From assembly GCA_032622095.1 (NCBI GenBank), contig CP136067.1, forward strand, positions 173,946,556-174,010,555: DNA of 64,000 nucleotides, in the 5' to 3' direction. Below are positions 25,531-37,617 of this stretch, in pieces (within the stretch, counting starts at the first letter, position 1; every line of letters starts with the position of its first letter). A program made the position numbers and the translations under genes. The notes under the pieces were generated by a model. That model was not told the DNA's origin and did not search any database. It saw nothing but the letters and a program-made list of their open reading frames with translations. The stretch comes from Siphonodentalium dalli (Eukaryota; Mollusca; Scaphopoda; Gadilida; Siphonodentaliidae).

Positions 25531-27717
25531 CAATTCATTTATAGGATGGGATATGGAATTTGCCGACTATTTATTATGAGAGCCTGGTAAATGTTGTGGG
25601 TGGAAAATGGCAGAATTTGCATGAAACGAAAGGATGATATTTATCTGTGGCTACTTTGGCTCATTAACATCATAATTTATTAACATAATTCACGGCGACA
25701 GACAAAATAAAGCTATTCCATTATATTGTGCTCTCTTCACGCCTAAACAATCACAATGTTTCAATGCATTCGACAAGATCGATTGATTACCTATAGTTCG
25801 TTTCCAATGATCGGTTGGCAGATTTAGGACCGCTGATGGTCAGCGGTTTTCATAGAAATTAAAAACTTATAATCTTCAGCATGAACGCATCTTGTACCTG
25901 GTTTGTCAGATAATGATATTGAAATGCAATAGTGTAGATAGCTCGGAATCAATTTCTGTTCTAGAAACGTTTGAAGAAAATTAATATATCACATTGCAAA
26001 AAGTTTATGTCTGCAGTCATTTAGTCAAAATAGGATATATGCAGATGATTAAATAATCACAGAGGACTCGCCATAATGGTCAGAACGCATTGGTAGTCAA
26101 AGGCAAAATACATATATTTGATAGTATTTTATAACTTGTATATTAAATAAACTATTCGATGATATGAAGTAGATATACATGTAGCCAGGTTGCATGTATG
26201 AACTGCAAACACATTATGGTATCAGAGACACTTTCCAACATGATTCTGTTCAGACTGGATGATCCGTTTGACGGCTGACAATACATGCAATTATTCATCA
26301 TTGTTTACTGTGTACATAATGCATTTTCTTCCTTCTCTCCATTTTTGTATATAGACTTTCTATTTCCTGAATCATTATTTTGGTCAGAGAATAAAGAATT
26401 ATGTTTACCATATTAACCATTGTTTAATCAGATCATAACACATTGTGCTGCCCGCTAATTTCATTTCTGGCATTGATATATATTCGTTTTTCATCGGTAT
26501 ACATATATTCCAGTTCATTTGCATTATGTTGGTCTTGGAAACTACTCTAATAATATTCTGTTTTTCTTGGAACGATAACCCGTTAAATTCTGACAGCACC
26601 AGTTATTTGAATTCAGAATTACGACATCAGGAAGATTTTTATGACATTAAGCATTAACGATGGAATAGGTATCATCGCCATCAGTAGCATTGCCATTAGT
26701 AATAGTATCTCAACTAATAATGGACTGTTTTGTAAGCGACAACATATAGATAGTGGCCACGTTTTAGAAACCAATACTGAAATGTCAGGGAATGCTTCAT
26801 ATTAGTATGGAAGGCGATGTTCACGAAACGGAGTCGACTTCACATTCCTCAATCAATGTTATTGAGAATCATTGCAAGATGAGAAAAATGCATACAACTG
26901 CTTTGAATTACAACATAGTTTGGCACAGGGCAGAGGATGTTATAAGCAAATTTCTACGCCGACCAACACATAACATAACTCTGAAGTGAAGGAAGTGGGC
27001 ATTACTCTGTCGGTGTCAGGTAAATAGTATTCCAACCTCACTATTTGCACTTCGAGTCAACCGAATGTTCATGTCGATCTGCAATCACATCATACATGCT
27101 ATATGTCGTTTAACAGATGAGAAAGATAATTCACATATAGTGATATCATATAACCAATATACTAACATGTGTACTGTCTAGATTGAAAACCTCATTCCCA
27201 GGTGGTGCGAGGATTTGTTGAATCAGAAAAAACTGTCTTCATTTAATGAGTCCCGTGTGTAGTAGGAGCGCATTAGTCAAACAAATGCACATACCACACA
27301 TTGAGTACTATCAGAGTTAATAGAGAAGATAATGACATTTGGTATATGTCATCCATCTTGACATCCACCATGTGTTACGTTGTTCAATTTTTTATGATAA
27401 TAGGCCAGAAACAACTATCATAGCAGAGTTAGTTTCATTTCGTGAAAGCATGGTCGAAACCTCAAAAGAAGTGAAGTTTTGTCAACTTTGCGACAGAAAA
27501 CAATCCAATATTTCTGGTATTGCTAGTTATTTCAATAGTCTAAACCAATGTATGGGCATCACACATGTAATGTTGCACATTGGGCCAGTATCTATCATTT
27601 TCCATATTTTGGCCGCCATTTTGGTAACAATATTTGGCCAAAGTGATAACTCTGGTTCTATGTAGGCGCAATATTCATAGGTAATGGCATGCTTCACTTA
27701 CATCGCCCAGTTCTGCT
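25531..27717. other. Non-coding interval
   Basis: AT-rich sequence. Open frames such as 27339-27665 carry no known motif. No gene is supported between the 40-bp array and repeat R2. Confidence 0.45.
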
Positions 27718-28205
27718 CATTTCTTGTTGAAATATATGACTAGATACTAATGGAGATTTTTTTGCAAAATTTTATACCGCGTTCTGTAAATCGATTTTTT
27801 GAGGAATAGGAATGAGATGGAGCCCGAAAAAGGATACTTTTCATTGTTCTAATGATCTATTACAATAACAAATAAAAAATTAAGCCATACATATCCACCA
27901 GTTCAAAACAGCGAAAACTTAACTACAAAATATTTAGTAAAAAATTCTTAAATGTTCCACTTGTGGTTGCCATTTGTTGGCCATCTTGGACGGGAAGTTC
28001 CAAGTTTACATTAAAAGATGGCGTTATGTTTTATTTTCACAGAAATATATACTTGTGTAGGCTGTGTATACATTTGACAATATTTTCTCATTACGGTTTG
28101 GATCAAACTGACTTATTGTATCGTCTGAAAAAAACCGGCCGCCATGTTTGACGCCACTTTGCCTGCTGTCTAGGTGGCCAATCAGTTCATGCTAACATTG
28201 CCTAA
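27718..28205 (+). repeat. Dispersed repeat R2, copy 2
   Basis: The second copy of the repeat described at 23205-23720, in the same orientation. It carries GGCCATCTTGGAC and GCCGCCATGTTTGACGCCA. It ends about 400 bp before the fibrinogen-domain exon. Confidence 0.7.
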
Positions 28206-28622
28206 AAGTTGAGAGACATAATAAAGAATAAAATTAGTGGGGTTAAGTTAAGTCTTGATGGTCCAGGGTTACCTGGGTTATCAAATCCCATACTAATTAT
28301 GAATTCCCGTGGGTCAAAGTACAAAGTCAAACTACCCATTCTTATCTGGAAATGCTGCAGAAATCAGCTCCTTAAGTTGGGTTTCTGTGTTCAGTATATA
28401 TCCGAATAGCCATAGTAATTATCAATGACGTACGTGAAAGTTAAAATAAAAGTTATTTTGTGGGTTTTGTGTTGACCCCTGGCCCCTTTATGATGTGGTT
28501 GCGGAACTTAAGAATCGCGTTTGTGTCGCCAGCCGGGTCGCCCTTCCAATTCCAGCCCATAAAACCTCAATACGTAAAATTAAACATTATGGGTTCCCTG
28601 ACTGCGTTTTTGTTTCATTCAG

Positions 28623-28787
28623 GCAACGAGGCAATCGCGCATTTCGTCGCTACAAGAAGACAGGTGTTACATATAGAGCTGGAAGACTTTGACGGAAATG
28701 CAAGATATGCTACGTATCACAATTTCTCAGTTGGTGGGGAGGACACGAAGTACAGACTGACTGTTGGCTCATATATAGGAACGGCCG
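28623..28787 (+). CDS. Fibrinogen-related protein, penultimate exon
   Basis: This is an internal exon of a fibrinogen C-terminal domain (FReD), the secreted carbohydrate- or pathogen-binding fold of ficolins, tenascins and invertebrate FREPs. The acceptor TTTCATTCAG ends at 28622, and the donor G|GTCAGT is at 28788. The exon is 165 bp, phase 1 at both ends. It encodes the core of the domain: HFVATRRQVLHIELEDFDGN, then ARYATYHNFSVGGEDTKYRL, then TVGSYIGTAG. The LEDFDGN and FSVG-x(5)-YRL-x(2)-G patterns are diagnostic. It joins in frame to the exon at 33352: the split codon gives Gly, making GTAGDSLARHNG, the usual family sequence. Upstream exons (signal peptide, N-terminal FReD with GGWTVFQRR) were not found in the window, so the gene is partial. 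A damaged near-twin exon lies at 8209. Confidence 0.88.
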
Positions 28788-29534
28788 GTCAGTATATTGC
28801 ATCTTCATATTACGAATCGGGAGGTTGGTTCAATATGGGCAAAAAACCAATCTAATGCGCGAAATTCGACAACAAATATATAATTTTCTACTTTACGTGG
28901 TTAACAAATAAATGAAAACTAAACTTTGATTTGTATAATGTTATTATCAGAGTAAATACAAATATGTATATAGTGTACGAATATTGATTGGCTGTGATTG
29001 TTAGAATTGACATAATGCTTCTGTATGATTATTGGCGCTCAATCCGATCTATCTTGTCTAATAGACTGATGCACGCATGGAGCAGGGTCAGGCACCTACG
29101 TCACAAATGAAGTCTCTAACCCAAAGAGGTTTACATTTTTAATTTGTTTGAAACATTTATAAACGCCTGACGGGATAAACTAGTATAGGAACTGTGGCAA
29201 TTTAAAATATGTTTTTTCAAAAAGATATGCTGGGGTGGGTGGGTGGTCGAGAGGCAAAACACGCATTTTTAACAACATCGTGCATTTTTTTTTTAATAAA
29301 TACCTTTTGTGCCCATACTTGTATCTTGTAGCAGATTAAAACATATTATAACTGGAAAACACATTAGTTATGTTACTGGGACTTCATATGGGCATTAGTG
29401 GAGACGATATTAAGCTATGACATGTTGCATATTGGACTGTGAGGCGAAAAACTTCCTTCCCGATACCCTTCGGAAAGAAGCTTTAAGAATTGCAAAAACT
29501 GAAATATAAGCTTGTCCTGATATAACTAAGACCT

Positions 29535-29935
29535 TTAACCCTTTACCCAACAGAACGGCCCTGTGCCAATGCATTCTCTTATATATGCGAGTCGACCATA
29601 GGTCGCCTCGCATATATAAGAGAATGCATTGGCTTAACACATTAAAAATTATAAAATTGTTAAAGAATGTAAGAAAAAATGGTAAAAAGTGTTAAAAAAA
29701 AGATTTTTTTTAGGCCAATGCATTCTCTTATATATGCGAGGCGACCTATGGTCGACTCGCATATATAAGAGAATGCATTGGCACAGGGTATAACTGTAAC
29801 TATCACAATGTGGTCAAGAAGCCGGTTCCAATGATATCCATATTTGTATGGTTCTATTGAGACATACCGAAGATATTTTAGGCTGTTGAAGCTTTATTTG
29901 GCCGGTTTTGGCCGGTTTGTTGGGTAAAGGGTTAA
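29535..29935. mobile_element. piggyBac-like MITE 1 (TTAA target site), with nested palindromes
   Basis: TTAA at 29535-29538 and 29932-29935 flank inverted ends CCCTTTACCCAACA/TGTTGGGTAAAGGG (14 bp perfect). Similarity continues through AGAACGGCC/GGCCGGTTT. TTAA duplication plus CCC...GGG ends is the piggyBac pattern. It has no transposase and is 401 bp in all. The interior is the palindromic module at 29559-29788 plus about 140 bp of unique sequence. It lies in the intron of the fibrinogen-related gene. Confidence 0.8.
29559..29788. repeat. Palindromic module P, copy 1 (two 69-bp hairpins in inverted order)
   Basis: The ends CCCTGTGCC/GGCACAGGG bound two hairpins, 29565-29633 and 29714-29782. 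Each is 69 bp and nearly perfectly self-complementary (arms GCCAATGCATTCTCTTATAT + ATGCGAG, tiny centre CGACCATAGGTCG). The two hairpins are reverse complements of each other (GAGTCGACCATAGG against CCTATGGTCGACTC), so the whole module is itself palindromic around an A/T-rich spacer. Confidence 0.93.
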
Positions 29936-30864
29936 GCCTTGGGCATTATATTCATGTAAAGCGAGCGAAAATTTTCTCACTCATTAATGTGACTATCAAT
30001 GGCTAGAAAATAACTGTCATCAGTGCATCAAGCTAGCCAGTGTATTATTTGCATATCTCCCCACCCGGATGATATGTTACTCTCACAGCGCCTGAAGTAT
30101 TCAAGTCTGGCATAGTAACTGCTTGTCATTTAGTATAACAGAAGTTGCTCCAGCAGACTAACAACAGTGGTATGGAATAATGCTAGATAATGGGCTGGTT
30201 GACACATAAATCATAATATTTGTTATCAATGATCGAAATATGTGTATCATGCACAATGACCTATAACTTTGACGATATCAGCAATTTATAAAATGATATT
30301 TCCAATTGCAGCTTGATAAATATCCTCTTTGTGTATTTATTTTCAAAATATGTCAAAAACTAGTTGAATTGGAGCTTAACAACTGATATGTCATGGATAT
30401 GTCTACAAAATGTCAACAGTGACTCGAAAGTCAAGAATGAGTTTACTGTCCTGAGATGTTATCAGGCTATATCAGCTTAAAATGTATTACAACTAGCCAA
30501 CACACATGTACGGTTGATATAATAGCTTGCAGGGGAAATTATATCTCACTGCATATAATATGCAGGGGATATTCTGGGATATGTATAATTTGTTTTTGTA
30601 AAATTTGATTAATGTACCTTATGCTATAGTATTTTAAGTGCACCTATCAGCTTCTGGTGAGTTACCTTATTTGTCCACTACATAGATGCATACTCTCATC
30701 ACACTGACCTGGAAACTCCAATACCAGTATGTGGTAGACAAATGCCAGAAATATCAGTATTTGACAAAAATCTTCATATTCATTCGCCTGTATTAAAATA
30801 AAATTCAATTCAAACAGCCTCTGAAACAGGTTAAACTGTCATTTAAACTAAAGGAGATACGTTC

Positions 30865-32050
30865 ACAATGATATGAGTGTTATCAATAGGGTTTTGTTCG
30901 GTTTTAGATCAAAATTAGTGAAATTCGGGGTGGGTGCTGGTGTAAACAAAATATGGAGTAAAAAAAATAGTTTTTTTTCAGGTTTGGGGGTAGTGGGTAC
31001 CCGAAAATTACAGAAGCAAAAACAATAATTTGACTGCCCCCTTTTTATAACTGAAAATTAAAATAAAATATGTATCGATTGTGCCCCTCATTTTGAACAT
31101 CAAACACACCTCAACCATATATTTGTTAGTAAAATGCACACATATACACATAATCCCTGTTACTCTTAAGTACAATAAATAGTGCAACAATGGTCTAGCC
31201 CACCAGTGCATGAGTTCCAGACATCAGCTATACGAAAATCGGAAGCGACGGCTTAGATATTACATTGTCACGTACGCTCCTCGTCCTGTGATACAAAGAC
31301 TGCCAACATCTCAAAACCCTTTCTGAGTCAGTATTTGGGTCGGTGCGATCAATGATTTTAGGGCACTGTTTTCGATACAAATACAATATTTCGAATCAAA
31401 TTAAATTTCCATGTGGGGTTAAAGCGTAAAATTATGGTCGCGTTGTGACATCCTGGTCTGGTTCATATTCGTATTAAAAAGGGTTTATAGCATGGAACAA
31501 TAAGAGCGTTATCAATAAAGAGCTGTTATAGTATATTCCTAATATTGAATGAATGTCTCATTTACGTGCGAACATTTTTTGAATTCAGTCATAACTTCTG
31601 TATTTTATTTTTAATTTCTAAAGAACTGAGAATTTCTGCACGCTCACTGAAGCATGCACATTTGAGGCAGTGTGTGCTAATACAGAGTCCGTGACTCCAT
31701 TAATCTGATATATGAATCAGTATTACTTTCACAATCATATGAGTGATATCAGTAGTGTTTTGTATGGTTTTAGATCAAAATTAGTTAAATTGGGGGTGGA
31801 GTGGTCTAAAAAAAAAAAATAGTCAGTAAAAACAAAACATTTCAGGTTTGGGGGTGGTGGGTATCCGAAAATGCCAGATGCAAAATAAAAACGGCATACC
31901 TTCCTGCAATATTTTTACTGCCCCAAGCACATTTGAAACATTGTATGCTCATACAGAGCCAGTGACTCCATTAATTTGATATATGAATCAGTATTACTTT
32001 CACAATCAGATGAGTTATATCAGTAGGGTTTTGAGTGGTTTCAGAATTTT
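30865..32050 (+). repeat. Three-copy local repeat
   Basis: Copies at about 30865-31020, 31713-31890 and 31984-32050 share TTCACAATSATATGAGTGWTATCARTAG, GGTTTTAGATCAAAATTAGT and TTTCAGGTTTGGGGGT. The last two are a tandem duplication with a period near 270 bp that includes CAGAGYCAGTGACTCCATTAATYTGATATATG. Confidence 0.8.
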
Positions 32051-32122
32051 TGTTTTCAAAATTAATGAATAAGTGTATTTGCTGACATATATTTAATAAA
32101 AATAGCATGGCTTAATTGGAGC

Positions 32123-32225
32123 TGACTACGTACGCGGGTATAGTGCCCAGTGAGGTGGGTATAGTTCACGACGCGAATCGGATTGAACTATAACCACCCC
32201 ACTGGGCACTATACCCGCGTAGTCA
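32123..32225. repeat. Long hairpin, about 45-bp arms
   Basis: The left arm TGACTACGTACGCGGGTATA and onward through GTGCCCAGTGAGGTGGGTATAGTTCA is inverted on the right as TGAACTATAACCACCCCACT and onward to GGGCACTATACCCGCGTAGTC. The differences are one 4-bp insertion (GTAC) and a few mismatches. The loop is about 15 nt. It has no terminal features of a known transposon and lies in the fibrinogen-gene intron. Confidence 0.9.
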
Positions 32226-32395
32226 ACGACAAGACACGCTATATTTGTTATAGTTGATCGAATATTTGAACTTGTAGCATGCATACTACATAACCGTATC
32301 CAAAAAAACATGCACAAACTGCTGGACTGTTCAAATTCCCTTCATAAAGACGTTAATTAAAAGAAATCATATACACCTCGTTTTACTGAGACAAA

Positions 32396-32822
32396 TGTGA
32401 CCCGCCATATCAAATCCAGTCGTAAGTCGGGATTTGTATTACCCTGTGCCAATGCATTTTCTTATATAAGCGAGTCGACCATATGTCGCCTCGCATATAT
32501 AAGAGAATGCATTGGCCTAACAATTTTTTATAATTTTTTTTAAATAAATGTTTCTTACAATTTTTAGGACATAAAATAAAAAACATCCATTACCCTGCAG
32601 GGAGCCCCAAACATATATTGAAGCATATAGAAGAGTGTCGTCTGCTCATGTTTGTCTGGGGCTCTGTATGGGTGAAATTATAAAATTGTTAAAGAATACA
32701 AGAAAAAATTGTAAAAAATTGTTAGGCCAATGCATTTTCTTATATATGCGAGGCGACCTATGGTCGACTCGCATATATAAGAGAATGCATTGGCACAGGG
32801 TAAAAAAATATGGCGGGTCACA
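32396..32822. mobile_element. Foldback element with TGTGACCCGCCATAT ends and nested module P
   Basis: The 15-bp perfect terminal inverted repeats TGTGACCCGCCATAT/ATATGGCGGGTCACA are at 32396-32410 and 32808-32822. Inside the left end is a small hairpin (CAAATCC/GGATTTG). The rest is a second copy of module P at 32441-32801 (hairpins 32448-32516 and 32726-32794). The module spacer here is longer and includes a further inverted pair, GAGCCCCAAACAT and ATGTTTGTCTGGGGCTC. No target duplication is evident and no coding capacity. Intronic, 530 bp before the last fibrinogen exon. Confidence 0.82.
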
Positions 32823-33351
32823 AATACACTGTATGATAATCAACTTACCGATAAACAGTTTGAGAGAAACAAAATCGTCTCAAGAATGTTTTGAAATCTG
32901 AGTTCAATAAACCGAAACGCGCAGTATTTACATTTTGTTTTTAATGCACGAAACCCCGAAACTGTACTACACGGTTAATTCAACCGAATGTTGTCACTTC
33001 GCAAGTTGAAGTCCTGAAAAACTAAATGTTCGCAGTAATGTTTTAAGTTCATTTGGACACGTCTTAGTAAATTGGTGGACACATATACATATGTACGTAT
33101 ATCTGTTTTCGAGATTGTTGCCTCTGACCATGGCTTTTTGCATGCTAGTTTGGTATAATAGTGTGCTAAATTTAGCACAAAACTATACCATCATAAGTGC
33201 ATGGCTCTCGATCAATGAGAAGCCGCTATTTCTGGGAGAGGTGAAATATATATATGTACATGTATATAGTCCTTAATATCTAAATACGTATACATATTGT
33301 TGTCATGTCCCTTCAGCTTTACGTGTTAACACCTGAGGATTTTCATTTTAG

Positions 33352-33608
33352 GGGATTCATTAGCACGTCATAACGGGCACACGTTTGACACTACTGATAA
33401 CGACGACAGCAAATCTCAATGTACGAAGCGTTATCCGGGAGGTTGGTGGCTGCTGGTTCAAGGCGGATGTTTCAAGACTTATCTCAATGGATTATATTAC
33501 AGGGGTCAACTTTCCAACAGGACATACGGGTCTGTCTTCTGGAATGGATTTCGGGGATATTTTTATTCCCTCAAGCACACGGAAATGAAGATTCGACCAG
33601 TGTTTTAG
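33352..33608 (+). CDS. Fibrinogen-related protein, terminal exon
   Basis: This is the last coding exon of the same domain. The acceptor TTTCATTTTAG ends at 33351, and the stop TAG is at 33606-33608. It encodes GDSLARHNGHTF, the Asp-rich calcium-site segment TTDNDDS, a Cys pair around RYPGGWWLL, then TYLNGLYYRG, and FRGYFYSLKHTEMKIRPVF at the C terminus. TEMKIRP before the stop is the standard end of FReDs. The spacing between the two Cys (15 residues) is a little longer than the usual 12 or so. The frame is open and undamaged, and splicing from 28787 removes a 4,564-bp intron with GT/AG ends. The protein is probably secreted and lectin-like. Ligand and expression cannot be told from the sequence. 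Confidence 0.9.
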
Positions 33609-34069
33609 GCCGTGTTCACACAGCTGGCAAACAAAAATCATGAAATTTTCTTTATTGACTGCTATATATACATGTTTATTATCCATCAATTAACTAACAC
33701 TATTTCTGATTCGGCAAATTTGTTAAAGGCGTCACGTGATAATCCGGGAAAAGTCATATTGGATTCCCGATAGTCATCTTGGACTCCCGAGTGCTCAATA
33801 TGACTTGAACGGGACTCTATTGAGAAATGAATCGGTGAAATTGTGATGCGCGCGCAACACTGGTGGATTTAGCAGACGTTTCACTTCCGCATTGAGTTTG
33901 TTTTCACTTCCGTGTTTACTCTTCCAACAATATGCTTTCTGATGATAAAATACAGGTTTTTATAGAGTATTGAGTGCCGACAAATAACAAAAATAACCAC
34001 AAAAGATTTATCCCCAAAATTTGGATAAACATACAGATGGATAATAGAAATTTCATTATACAATGTTGT
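33609..34069. other. Downstream flank of the fibrinogen-related gene
   Basis: No clear polyadenylation signal. An 11-bp inverted repeat AAGTCATATTG/CAATATGACTT (33751-33761, 33796-33806) resembles the centre of the large palindrome at 37617-37751 (GTCATATTGGAC/GTCCAATATGAC). Confidence 0.6.
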
Positions 34070-37000
34070 GATTAATTGATTTATTGCATAAGTCACATAA
34101 CAGTGAAACAAGCAAAACATATATACACTATGTACACAACTTTGGATATCACATTAATCATTGTTCATTTCATATACACAGCAGTAATTAAATTAGATTA
34201 CACAATAATAGGCGATAGACTTAACAAGTATGATAATTACATGTGTTCACCCATAACAATAAATGATTTAGATTTTATAGTATAAGACACCTTCTTAAAG
34301 GCACACCTTAGGAATATGCATAGTCTTTTTATGAGGCTTATATTTTGAAGAGATAGGAGACATGGAATTTCTCTCTCGTAGGGTTCTTCCAAAAGTACTC
34401 AGGGATATATTGTTTTCTGATTTCATCAAATGACTGCATATAATAACTATTGTCATTATCATTCTGAGATTTCTTCCATCTTGAGCACTCTATAGGCAGT
34501 TTATGATTTGCAGTTCTGAGCTTCAAGAGGTATATCGATAGATTAGACGGCAAAATCTTCAAGTAATTTGGGTAACCGTAGTCAGTTTTAATAAAACTAT
34601 AAAATTGGGCCCTCGATGAAGCAGATGTGTTTATGTCAACGAGTAGTGCGTCCCAATGACGTTGTTTGAGAACAGTTTTTGCATTTCTCAGTTCAATAGC
34701 GGTCAGGCCCGTCTGGGTGATCCACTTTGATTGCAATTTCAAATCATAAAGAGCATTTTTGACAAAACATAACCATTTGGAGTTATTTTTGTCTGCTGTC
34801 TGTGAGTTCATCTCATGAGTCTGATAAATTAAGGTATAAATATTCTTAGCTAGCTCAGAGCCGTTACTCGATACGAGCTTTGACCAATATGTCAGAGCTC
34901 GGCATGTTATTTCTATAGAGACGGGTTGTCGTGCGAATTCTGCATAAACTATGTAATTGGGGGTACTCATTTTGATGGACGCAACCATCTTACAAAATTT
35001 TAGATGTAGTGTCTCCACACTTTGAATACGTTCAAAACACCATATCTCACTCCCATACAGTAAAATAGGTAAAACCATCTTATCGAATAAATCAAGCATA
35101 ATATCAATGGGTAAGTTTAGTTTTCGGACCTTATTAAGCAGTCCGTACATGGCTCTCGTTGCAGAATTAACTGTTTTCTTTATGTTCTGGCAGAAGCGAC
35201 CATTATAAAATAATTTAACCCCCAAATAAGTGAATTCTTTAACTATTTCTAGAACACAGCCTCTATACATGAATGTGGGAAGATTTTTTGACCACTTCTT
35301 CGTGAAAATCATTAATTTGGTCTTTTTTGTATTGACTTGAAGTTTCCAAGCTTCTGCATAATCGACAAATGCGAGGAGAGCCCTATGCATATTATCTTCG
35401 TCGTCAGAAAATAGAACTGTATCGTCGGCATATAAAATACATAACAATTTAATAAAGCAGCCAACATTTTGCATATATGATTCATCTAGAAATTTCAGAG
35501 GGTCTATTGCACAATCATACAAAAAACTTTGTAAATCATTTACATAGAGAGAAAATAAGAAAGGTGACATTATTTCACCTTGAAATAGGCCCATATTACT
35601 TACAAAAAAGTCAGACATAGAGTTGTTGTCTCTGACACAAATTTTAATTTTGCCATACATATCCTTTATAATATTTAGGACTTTACCATTAATGTCATAG
35701 TTCATCATTTTTAGCGACAATGCGTCCCTCCAAATCGTATCAAATGCTTTTCTAAAGTCTATAAAGATACAATAAAGTTTCTTGCCACTTGATAAATAGA
35801 GATCTATTATACTCTGTAATATGAATATGTTATCTATCGTGGAGTGTCCTTTTCTAAATCAGGTTTGTGTTGTCAAGATAATCTCGAATTCTTCCGAAAA
35901 AGCTACTAGTCTGCTATTGAGTATTGATGTGAATATCTTCGAGAAACAGCTTAGCAGTGTTATACCACGGTATGAATCTGGATTTTTGGGGTCCCCAGAT
36001 TTTTTATAGATAGGTTTTATCATACCTATCGCCCACCCTAGTGGGAAAATACCACAGTTCAGAATCAAATTAAATAATAAAACATAAACTGGCATAAACA
36101 TATCTAAAGTCGATTTGAAATATTCATTACATAGCTGGTCATAACCACTTGCCTTTCCATTTTTAAGCCTCAATATGGCAGTCTTAATTTCCTCCTCCGA
36201 TATAGGATTATTTAAATAAGAGCTATCCGACGGATCATAATCATCGTTCACGAAACGTGTAAGATCATCAAGCTCTTCTATACAGTTTAGTGACTGGAAA
36301 TGTGCTGCAAATTCGTCAAGATTTACTTTTGACTCAGTTGTTTTGGAATTGTCGCACATGCTATGCAGTTTTTCCCAGAAACCTTTGCTTTCTGTCTGAC
36401 AGAGATATCTAAGCTCTGAGACATGTTTTTCTTTCAGGCTTTTAATTTTTGAATCCATCATTTTTCTAAAAATCTTTCCAACATCTTTTAGTAATTCTTT
36501 ATTTGATTCAGATTTATCATGGTTATATTCGCGTTTTGATATGTTAAACTGCTTCCTAGCCTGTTTACAATCCTGGTCAAACCAAGGTTTATTTTTATCT
36601 GGGGCATTATTATTATGTTGTCGCCCAGGAACGAAAGTTCAAAATGTTTTGCCCGCAGCATCGGTCATAATTTCAGTAACGCCCGTACATATATCATCTA
36701 GTTCTGATGGTAAAATTGTCTTGTTATTTAAAGATTCAATTTTGCTTCGAACCATATCAAGTTCATGTACATTGATATTATTTATAAAACCCAAACCATT
36801 TTCGTGGTTCGAACGTCGAATTCTAGATGGAGGAATTAACTCATCCATGATATCATTATCTGCATCTTCGGGCTCAGGATTGGTCCAAAAGCGAATTGTG
36901 GTTTGTAACGGGTTATGAACATCACTTAATAGGTTGGAGAATTGCCCAACGCGGAAGTTTTCAATAGCACGGAATAAGTGCTTATTTCCCAACGCGTAGT

Positions 37001-37617
37001 CAATTACTGGCCTATCTGACGAAGTCAGTCTTCCATGACTCTGATCATCACCGCACCTTCCGTTCAAAATGCGAAAATTGTTACTTTTACAAAATTTTTA
37101 AATCTTATAGCCATAACTGTTTACCTTTCCAGTGTCCTCTGAATGTCTGGTCGAGAATTTGAAAAGATAATCGCTATGCTTGATATGGTCAGCATCAGCA
37201 TGGGCATAATCGTCCAATTCATAATCAAAATCAGCATTAATTACATCAAATATATCGAAATTATTAGGCGAGTCAAACTTCGTCAAATCTGAAATGGTAC
37301 AAATTAAGGAGTCAATATCATTGACTTCGATATCACTCAGCTTATTTGTTCGGGCGTTGAAATCCCCTGTGACTAGAATGAGTTCATTATCTTTCCGGAC
37401 TTGTCTCAATTCGCCCTCGAGGTCGATCGACCAATTGTCGTCGCAATATCTAGTGTTGGTCGGTGGTATATACACGGCCCCAATAAGTAATGATCGCTTG
37501 TTAAGTGCGCAGTCAGGGTCCACGCGCACCCAGGCAATATTCTTTGAATTAGTCTTAATTGCTTTCACATATTTTAACAAGTGAACTTTAACACAAATTA
37601 ATAGTCCACCACATCCA
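34070..37617 (-). mobile_element. LINE C, 5'-truncated non-LTR retrotransposon
   Basis: Minus-strand element with part of the endonuclease, a whole RT and about 270 bp of 3' flank that is probably 3' UTR (down to about 34070). The 5' break at about 37617 abuts a long palindrome. The RT has GLFQGEIMSPFLFSLYVNDL and LYADDTVLFS. The clade is not assigned, but it differs from LINEs B and E (GVPQGS type). Confidence 0.88.
34338..37617 (-). pseudogene. LINE C ORF2 with three in-frame stops and no frameshift
   Basis: One frame runs from about 37617 to the stop at 34338 (about 1,090 codons), broken only by TAA at 37098-37100, TGA at 36639-36641 and TGA at 35859-35861. In order it encodes the C-terminal endonuclease part (LLIGAVYIPPTN, LVTGDFNART, RPVIDYALGN, SDVHNPLQTT), a linker with WFDQDCKQARK, and RT blocks MIKPIYKKSGDPKNPDSYRG, FRKGHST, the FIDFRKAFDTIW catalytic block, GLFQGEIMSPFLF and YADDTVLFSD. 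A thumb with WKLQVNTKKTKLM and GVKLFYNGRF follows, then an undefined C-terminal domain. The third stop sits where relatives have Gly in the GFRKG motif. As it stands no complete enzyme can be made. Confidence 0.9.

Noticed and set aside
29410-32901. Open frames with LYMRGDLWSTRIYKRMHWHR in both the 29-kb and 32-kb regions
   Set aside because: They are translations of the 69-bp hairpins, not conserved proteins.
34338-37617. Programmed stop-codon readthrough or a changed genetic code in LINE C
   Set aside because: The stops are mixed TAA/TGA, not in a special context, and the other genes read normally. Nonsense decay is simpler.
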